The notes below the pieces were generated by a model. The model saw only the letters and a list, made by a program, of their open reading frames with translations. It did no database searches and was not told the origin of the DNA. Of a DNA stretch of 64,000 bases, positions 62,975-64,000 are shown piece after piece. Location of the stretch: contig JADJCS010000007.1 of the NCBI GenBank assembly GCA_016703105.1, forward strand, positions 283,793 to 347,792, in the 5' to 3' direction. Numbering within the stretch: position 1 is the first letter of the stretch; every line of letters begins with the position of its first letter. The position numbers and the translations under genes are program-made. The DNA is from Flavobacteriales bacterium. Its GTDB lineage: Bacteria > Bacteroidota > Bacteroidia > Flavobacteriales_F > PHOS-HE28.

Positions 62975-63727
62975 ATGGAATTGAAAGGACAAGCCATCAT
63001 CATTACCGGCGGTGCCAGCGGCATCGGATATCAAGCTGCGCTTCAACTGGCCGCCAAAGGAGCCGATCTTATCATCGCCGACTTCAACATGGAAGGCGCA
63101 GAGAAGGTGGCGAAGGAGATCACCGCAAAAGGCGTGAAGGCGTTCGCCTTCAAGGTGGACGTATCGAAGGCCGCCGAAGTAGAAAAGCTCGTGGACTTTG
63201 CCGTGGAGAAGCTCGGCACGCTGAACGGCATCTTCAACAACGCGGGCATCGGTCTAGTGAAGTCCTTCCTTGAAATGGATCCCGCCACCTACCACAAGGT
63301 GATCGAGGTGGACCAGCACAGCGTGTACTACGGCATGTATTACGCGGCGAAGAAGATGGTGGCGCTCGGCACCAAGGGCACCTTCGTCAACACCGCATCC
63401 ATCTATGGTTTCCAAGCCGCGTTGGGCAGCTTCAACTACAACGCCGCCAAGGCCGCCGTGGTGATGATGAGCAAAAGTGGCGCGTTGGAACTGGCGCCAC
63501 ACGGCATCCGCGTGGTGGGCGTAGCTCCAGGCTTCATCAATACGCCCATTCTGGGCAACGACTCCGCGATGAAGAAGATGCTGGGCGACCAGCACCTGCA
63601 CAAGCAGTTGATCGAGCCCGCCAAGGTGTCGAGCGTGGTGGCCTTCCTCTTCACAGACGCCGCCTCCGCGATCAACGGCAGCACCATCCCCGTGGATGAC
63701 GGCTTCCTGATCCACAAGAACAGCTGA
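62975..63727 (+). CDS. short-chain dehydrogenase/reductase (SDR) family oxidoreductase
   Basis: 250 residues from ATG 62975, preferred to 62882, which lies upstream of the -7 box. Classical SDR: cofactor loop TGGASGIG (ITGGASGIGYQAALQLA), D of IIADFNMEGAE (an acidic residue after strand 2, favouring NAD), NNAG (GIFNNAGIGLVKSF), catalytic Ser in NTASIYG, Y-x-x-x-K in FNYNAAKAAVVMMSKS, and PGFINTPI. Substrate not predictable. A strong terminator follows. Confidence 0.93.
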   Translation: MELKGQAIIITGGASGIGYQAALQLAAKGADLIIADFNMEGAEKVAKEITAKGVKAFAFKVDVSKAAEVEKLVDFAVEKLGTLNGIFNNAGIGLVKSFLEMDPATYHKVIEVDQHSVYYGMYYAAKKMVALGTKGTFVNTASIYGFQAALGSFNYNAAKAAVVMMSKSGALELAPHGIRVVGVAPGFINTPILGNDSAMKKMLGDQHLHKQLIEPAKVSSVVAFLFTDAASAINGSTIPVDDGFLIHKNS

Positions 63728-63760
63728 ACGCGCGGCGGTGCGCTTCGCGACCAATGTGAA

Positions 63761-63790
63761 ATGAACCCCCGGCCCCGGCCGGGGGTTCAT
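63761..63790 (+). terminator. rho-independent terminator of the SDR gene
   Basis: 14-bp stem ATGAACCCCCGGCC / GGCCGGGGGTTCAT with a minimal loop (in practice the inner GGCC/GGCC pairs open), followed by TCATTCTT. Confidence 0.85.
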
Positions 63791-63871
63791 TCATTCTTAG
63801 TGGATCACAGAACGAGCGCGGAGTGCAACCCTTCTACCGATTAGTGTAACCCCCACCCCTCGCAACACGGG

Positions 63872-63879
63872 CACCTTTG
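63872..63879 (+). promoter_or_regulatory. -7 box of the YceI gene
   Basis: CACCTTTG followed by TTCC, the best match to the window's motif, 21 bp before ATG 63901. Confidence 0.6.
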
Positions 63880-63900
63880 TTCCATCAAACAACAACAGCC

Positions 63901-64000
63901 ATGACAACCACAGCAACCACAACCAGCACCCGCACGAAATGGGCGGTGGATCCTTCGCACAGCGAGATCGTTTTCAAGGTGAAACACCTGATGATAGCGA
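63901..64000 (+). CDS. YceI family protein, N-terminal fragment
   Basis: 33 codons to the window end: MTTTATTTSTRTKWAVDPSH then SEIVFKVKHLMIA. The phrase 'W.VD..HS.I.F.VKHLMI' is the start of the YceI fold (lipid- or isoprenoid-binding beta-barrel). No signal peptide, so it is the cytoplasmic type common in Bacteroidota. The gene continues beyond the window. Confidence 0.85.
   Translation, partial: MTTTATTTSTRTKWAVDPSHSEIVFKVKHLMIA

Overview
The window looks like a chromosomal segment of a GC-rich member of the Bacteroidota, probably an uncultured Flavobacteriales lineage (inference). The reasons are these. At least fourteen secreted proteins end in a type IX secretion (T9SS) type A sorting domain ('YPNP...' then '...LAPGTYLL...VRKVLKE' or '...IKVMVQR'). 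Promoters carry a Bacteroidota-like -7 box, here mostly (T/C)ACCTT(T/C)G. Shine-Dalgarno sequences are weak or absent. There are two-component propeller sensor kinases, MacB/FtsX-type permeases of about 800 residues, GEVED domains and DUF4139. I saw no tRNA, rRNA, CRISPR array, IS element or prophage.

Layout. 1-15.2 kb: large secreted T9SS cargo (PPC-like repeats, an IgGFc-binding-like protein, a LVIVD-repeat protein, three tandem paralogues of unknown function) and a DUF4139 protein. 15.3-18.2 kb: a compact run of small genes (metallo-beta-lactamase-fold hydrolase, DUF4406, GNAT, AraC regulator, DUF1761). 18.2-25.4 kb: a damaged stretch. Nearly every gene has reading-frame breaks, several repairable by one base in a homopolymer, and two genes run into a block of almost pure G/C (about 24.30-25.08 kb); an assembly or consensus problem is the leading explanation. 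25.4-27.8 kb: an ABC-transporter permease. 27.9-51.7 kb: the most interesting part. Two sensing modules (Hpt, LuxR-type regulator and hybrid kinase; then HisKA_3 kinase and LuxR-type regulator) are interleaved with a family of T9SS cargo genes. Five genes here share an operator-like dyad (CTAGTA-TTTC-TACTAG and variants) whose centre is always 31.5 bp upstream of the -7 box. 51.8-64 kb: mostly housekeeping or redox genes (CocE-type hydrolase, second permease, deiodinase-like T9SS protein, broken AraC gene, CMD-family protein, glutamate-synthase-like membrane protein, pirin, FMN reductase, SDR, start of a YceI gene).

How the parts may work together. The hybrid kinase, the Hpt protein and the response regulator supply every step of a His-Asp-His-Asp phosphorelay. 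The dyad next to the kinase gene recurs before other cargo genes at a position (roughly -40) suited to a LuxR-type activator. The intergenic unit 'sorting-domain tail, hairpin, dyad, -7 box, leader, signal peptide' recurs with identical spacing (77 and 72 bp) at 37.3 and 41.0 kb and similar spacing at 51.1 kb, with different passenger proteins downstream. I propose a regulon of T9SS surface or secreted proteins that diversifies by recombining passengers behind a common regulatory and secretion cassette. The sequence arrangement is directly visible; the regulator assignment and mechanism are inference.
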